This document shows, in pieces, positions 61,302 to 64,000 of a DNA stretch of 64,000 nucleotides. Numbering within the stretch: the stretch's first letter is position 1; each line of letters starts with the position of its first letter. Source of the stretch: an uncultured Actinomycetes bacterium (GTDB taxonomy: Bacteria; Actinomycetota; Actinomycetes; Actinomycetales; Bifidobacteriaceae); contig OMWX01000003.1 of the NCBI GenBank assembly GCA_900314875.1, positions 248,729 to 312,728 of the forward strand, written 5' to 3'. A program made the position numbers and the translations under genes. The notes under the pieces were generated by a model that made no database searches, was not told the DNA's origin, and saw nothing but the letters and a program-made list of their open reading frames with translations.

Positions 61302-62674
61302 AATATCGCCCTGTTCTCCTTGTTGTTTTCAGCGCTGTTTTCAGCGTCATTTTCGGTCAGCTCCGGAGCCGCAAGCTGCCTTATGTCTCCTTTTTCGATT
61401 CCTATCTGTTCGACAGGTTCGATCAGCGTGGAAGCATCGATTGCCTGCATCTTTCGCGCAGTGCTGAGCACACGGCTTTCCAGCGAAGCGGCAAAAGCAT
61501 TATACGCTTTAACCGTCGAAGTAATGGAACGCCCCAGTTTTGAAGCATGATCCCCCAGTTTTGCAAAACGCCCGTACAGTTCGCGAGACAAGTCAAACAG
61601 CTGCTGAGCATCGTCGGTAAGAGACTGCTGCTGCCACGCGTATGCAACCGACTTAAGCACGGCCCACAATGTCACGGGACTTGTCAGAGCAACCTTCGCA
61701 GCAAAAGCCTCGTCCATAAGAGAAGGCTCGACTTCCAAAGCCGCCTGCAGCAAAGATTCGTTGGGAATAAAGGCGATAACAAAGTCCGGAACATGCGGCA
61801 GAGCATTCCAGTAAGCTCGCTCGCCAAGCTCTTTGATATGCGCTCGCAAGGCTTTTGCGTGTTCTTTGAGCAGTTCGTTTTTCCGCGCAAGCTCGTCCGC
61901 AGACGCATAATCGGATATTTCGCAAGCCTGCTGGAAATACGAGTAAGGCACTTTCGCATCGATCGGAATCGTTTTGCCTCCCGGCAGATGAATAACCATG
62001 TCCGGACGGCGCATTACCCCCTCGTCGCCTTCAACAACAACCTGCACGTCAAAATCGACATGCTCGATAAGCCCGGCCGACTGCACGATATTTTTAAGCT
62101 GCGCTTCTCCCCATGCGCCTCGAACCTTATTGTCTTTAAGCGCGGAAGCCAAAGTCTGCGTCTGGCTGCTGAGCATTTGCTGCTGTCTGGCAAGTCCTTT
62201 GAGCTGTTCCCCCAAAGCGCCCATTTCGCTTTTTCGTCCTTCTTCAATGCTTGTCACTCGTTTTTTCAGCGAATCCAGGTTGTCTTTAATCGGACTTAAC
62301 GCGCTTAAAACCTTGCCGATGTCATACGTTGATTTAATCTGCTGGGCATTGTTTTCTTCCGCACGATCAAGCGTTTCCTTGCGTTCTCTTTCAACGCGCT
62401 CTTTTTCGGCCGCCTGAGCGATTGTCAGCTGTTCTTTGACATACTCGAGCTGAGATGCCAATTCTTGCGCTTTTACGCGATCTTCGGCCGCCTGACGCAT
62501 TGCGCCGGCAGTCTGTGCACGTTCCTGCTCAAGCTGAGAGAACAGTTTCTCGGTCTGCTCGGACGCGCGCTTCTCGACTTTCGTCCTGCCGTTTTTAACG
62601 CCGGCAAACCATCCCGCCGCAGCTGACGCAGCAGCGACGATAACGGATAAAACAATAGTCACGGTTTCGTTCAT
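61298..62674 (-). CDS. rmuC: RmuC-family DNA recombination protein
   Basis: 458 residues from the ATG at 62674. A longer frame exists, with another Met four codons upstream (62686); neither start has a clear ribosome binding site. One N-terminal membrane helix (about 4-24, VTIVLSVIVAAASAAAGWFAG) is followed by a coiled coil to about 180, then the RmuC nuclease-like domain: RGAWGEAQLKNIVQSAGL, PDMVIHLPGGKTIPIDAKVP and SPVTLWAVLKSVAYAWQQQ. RmuC limits inversions at repeats, which may matter in a repeat-rich genome. Confidence 0.93.
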   Translation of the reverse strand: MNETVTIVLSVIVAAASAAAGWFAGVKNGRTKVEKRASEQTEKLFSQLEQERAQTAGAMRQAAEDRVKAQELASQLEYVKEQLTIAQAAEKERVERERKETLDRAEENNAQQIKSTYDIGKVLSALSPIKDNLDSLKKRVTSIEEGRKSEMGALGEQLKGLARQQQMLSSQTQTLASALKDNKVRGAWGEAQLKNIVQSAGLIEHVDFDVQVVVEGDEGVMRRPDMVIHLPGGKTIPIDAKVPYSYFQQACEISDYASADELARKNELLKEHAKALRAHIKELGERAYWNALPHVPDFVIAFIPNESLLQAALEVEPSLMDEAFAAKVALTSPVTLWAVLKSVAYAWQQQSLTDDAQQLFDLSRELYGRFAKLGDHASKLGRSITSTVKAYNAFAASLESRVLSTARKMQAIDASTLIEPVEQIGIEKGDIRQLAAPELTENDAENSAENNKENRAIL

Positions 62675-62686
62675 ATTTAAGAGCAT

Positions 62687-62940
62687 AACAATACGGCTCA
62701 AACAAACAAAAGCCGAAAATAAAATGTGCGTCAATTTGCTTTTCGCATTTTTTCGCAGGCACGGCAGGATATTCAAAAATACCGATTACACGTCTGAACA
62801 CGCCTGAACACGTCCGAACATGCCCGAAACACGCGCAAAATACGCAAAAGGACGGCAAGCCTCGCGCAAAACGATTGCTGTCTGCGCTTAAACTGCCGCC
62901 CGCATGCGTAAATTTTTGCCGTATATTCTCCCGGTCTCGC
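62687..62940. other. Intergenic region between ldh and rmuC
   Basis: 254 bp with a cluster of CACGYCTGAACACGCC-like short repeats at 62790-62830 (three diverged copies of CGYCTGAACA/CGTCCGAACA). No gene is supported. Confidence 0.5.
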
Positions 62941-63903
62941 TTACTCGCCCATCTCTGCGTCAAGAACGCTCTTAAGAGTTGCGGCCGATTCTCTCAAAGC
63001 CTTCTCTTCGTTCTCGTCAAGCGAAACCTGAACGCGATATTCCAAACCGTTCTTGCCCACAATCGCCGGCAAGCTCAGCGCAACGCCTTCAATTCCTTCA
63101 ATTCCGCTGTTTCCGTCCTGAACGCCGGACACGGGAAGAATCGACTTCTCGTCGCGCACAATCGCCTCGCAAATACGCCTTACAGACCTTGCGATTCCGT
63201 AATAAGTGGCTTTTTTCTTTTCGATAATCTCATATGCGCTGTTCTTAACCCGCTCGTGAAGACGCGCCATGCTCTCGTCGTGATCGTAGTATCCGCGCAT
63301 CTCGCAGAAATCGTTCAGCGGAACGCCGGCCACGTTTGCGCTGCTCCATGCTGCAATTTCGCTGTCGCCGTGCTCGCCGATTATGCAGGCGTGAACATTT
63401 CGGCTGTCAACCTCGAGGTGCTCGCCGATAAGATACTTAAGCCTTGCAGTATCGAGAACCGTTCCCGAACCGAAAACTCTGTTTGAGGGGAAACCGCTGA
63501 TTTTCGCGGCAGCATAAGTGAGAATATCGACAGGATTTGCCACAATCAGCAAAATTCCCTCAGTATTGTATTCGGTAATCTGCGGAATAATCGACTTGAA
63601 AATATTCAGATTCTTCCTGACGAGATCAAGCCTGGTCTCTCCCGGCTTCTGTCCCGCGCCGGCCGTAATGATAATAATGGAAGCGTCGGCAATATCAGAA
63701 TAATCGCCCGCATAAATGCGCATCGGCTTGGCAAAAGGCAGACCGTGGCTGATATCCAGAGCTTCGCCCTGAGCGCGCTCTTTGTCGACGTCAATAAGAA
63801 CAAGCTCCGAAAACAGCCCGCTCTCCATAAGAGTAAAAGCCGAAGACGAACCGACAAACCCGCATCCGACTATGGCCGCTTTTCTTATGTTTACTCCTGA
63901 CAT
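62941..63903 (-). CDS. ldh: L-lactate dehydrogenase
   Basis: 320 residues; reduces pyruvate to L-lactate with NADH. Signatures: AIVGCGFVGSSSAFTLM (NAD site), IIITAGAGQKPGETRLDLV with the substrate-loop Arg, IVANPVDILTYAA, GTVLDTARLKYLI and IGEHGDSEIAAWS with the catalytic His. Bifidobacterial enzymes of this type are often activated by fructose 1,6-bisphosphate; this could not be judged here. GAGTG precedes the ATG. About 97 bp of upstream sequence remain before the window ends. Confidence 0.96.
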   Translation of the reverse strand: MSGVNIRKAAIVGCGFVGSSSAFTLMESGLFSELVLIDVDKERAQGEALDISHGLPFAKPMRIYAGDYSDIADASIIIITAGAGQKPGETRLDLVRKNLNIFKSIIPQITEYNTEGILLIVANPVDILTYAAAKISGFPSNRVFGSGTVLDTARLKYLIGEHLEVDSRNVHACIIGEHGDSEIAAWSSANVAGVPLNDFCEMRGYYDHDESMARLHERVKNSAYEIIEKKKATYYGIARSVRRICEAIVRDEKSILPVSGVQDGNSGIEGIEGVALSLPAIVGKNGLEYRVQVSLDENEEKALRESAATLKSVLDAEMGE

Positions 63904-64000
63904 TTTTCACTCTTTCTTAATTCTTGCGATTCCGGCGATTTCCCGGCTTCTGAAGACAGATAATAAATAAACTGGCGCATAAATTATATTAAATAAACAA

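Overview
This 64 kb window looks like a chromosomal segment of an actinobacterium, most probably a Bifidobacteriaceae member of moderate GC content (placement inferred from gene content, not from a search). The pointers are an actinobacterial-type MalQ, the rnhB-lepB-rplS cluster with a nearby DUF2469 gene, groES controlled by a CIRCE element, a tRNA-Tyr/Thr/Met-rpmG cluster, aminopeptidase C and an L-lactate dehydrogenase. Most genes lie on the minus strand. Plus-strand exceptions are fmdB, a SAF-domain gene, cysE, a family 2 glycosyltransferase, a DUF6020 membrane protein and tRNA-Gly.

Layout. 1-9 kb: 5' part of malQ, an LRV/HEAT-like repeat protein, an IMPACT/YigZ protein, a DUF2974 hydrolase, tRNA-Ser, dapC, fdxA, an APC permease and murB. 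9-13 kb: rpmG with three tRNAs, an orphan HTH gene, groES and a large unknown membrane protein. 13-21 kb is the accessory-looking part: fmdB, three unrecognised membrane or secreted proteins, a secreted RCC1 protein, a secreted Amidase_6 protein and a SAF-domain protein. Long homopolymer tracts (A22, A22, A30, C14) sit between genes of the 9-20 kb stretch. 21-28.5 kb: a pentapeptide-array ORF, a 1230-residue SF1-helicase-like protein that seems to have lost its catalytic motifs, its FHA-domain partner, then rplL and rplJ with an L10 leader. 28.6-45 kb: housekeeping metabolism (mtnN, DAHP synthase, cysE, pepC, a DivIVA-like coiled coil, pcp-like, ispD-like, pgeF, an aldo/keto reductase), a glycosyltransferase, pnp, rpsO, mscL and tRNA-Gly. 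45.7-64 kb: DUF6020, cell-surface alpha-amylase, rnhB-lepB-rplS, a UGM/amine-oxidase-like flavoprotein, DUF2469, GNAT, gatCAB, an SpoU methyltransferase, a PRTase-like protein, rmuC and ldh.

Two themes stand out. First, short tandem arrays of 12, 15 or 18 nt recur inside genes, in frame, giving 4-, 5- or 6-residue repeats, mostly in linkers and N-termini but also inside the conserved enzymes DapC and PgeF, where they add cysteine-rich loops. Second, several proteins keep a recognisable fold while key residues are replaced: the helicase/nuclease-like protein, a pyroglutamyl-peptidase-like protein, a PRTase-like protein and an alpha-amylase. The helicase-like/FHA pair is the best candidate in the window for an uncharacterised system; a function for it is not established here.
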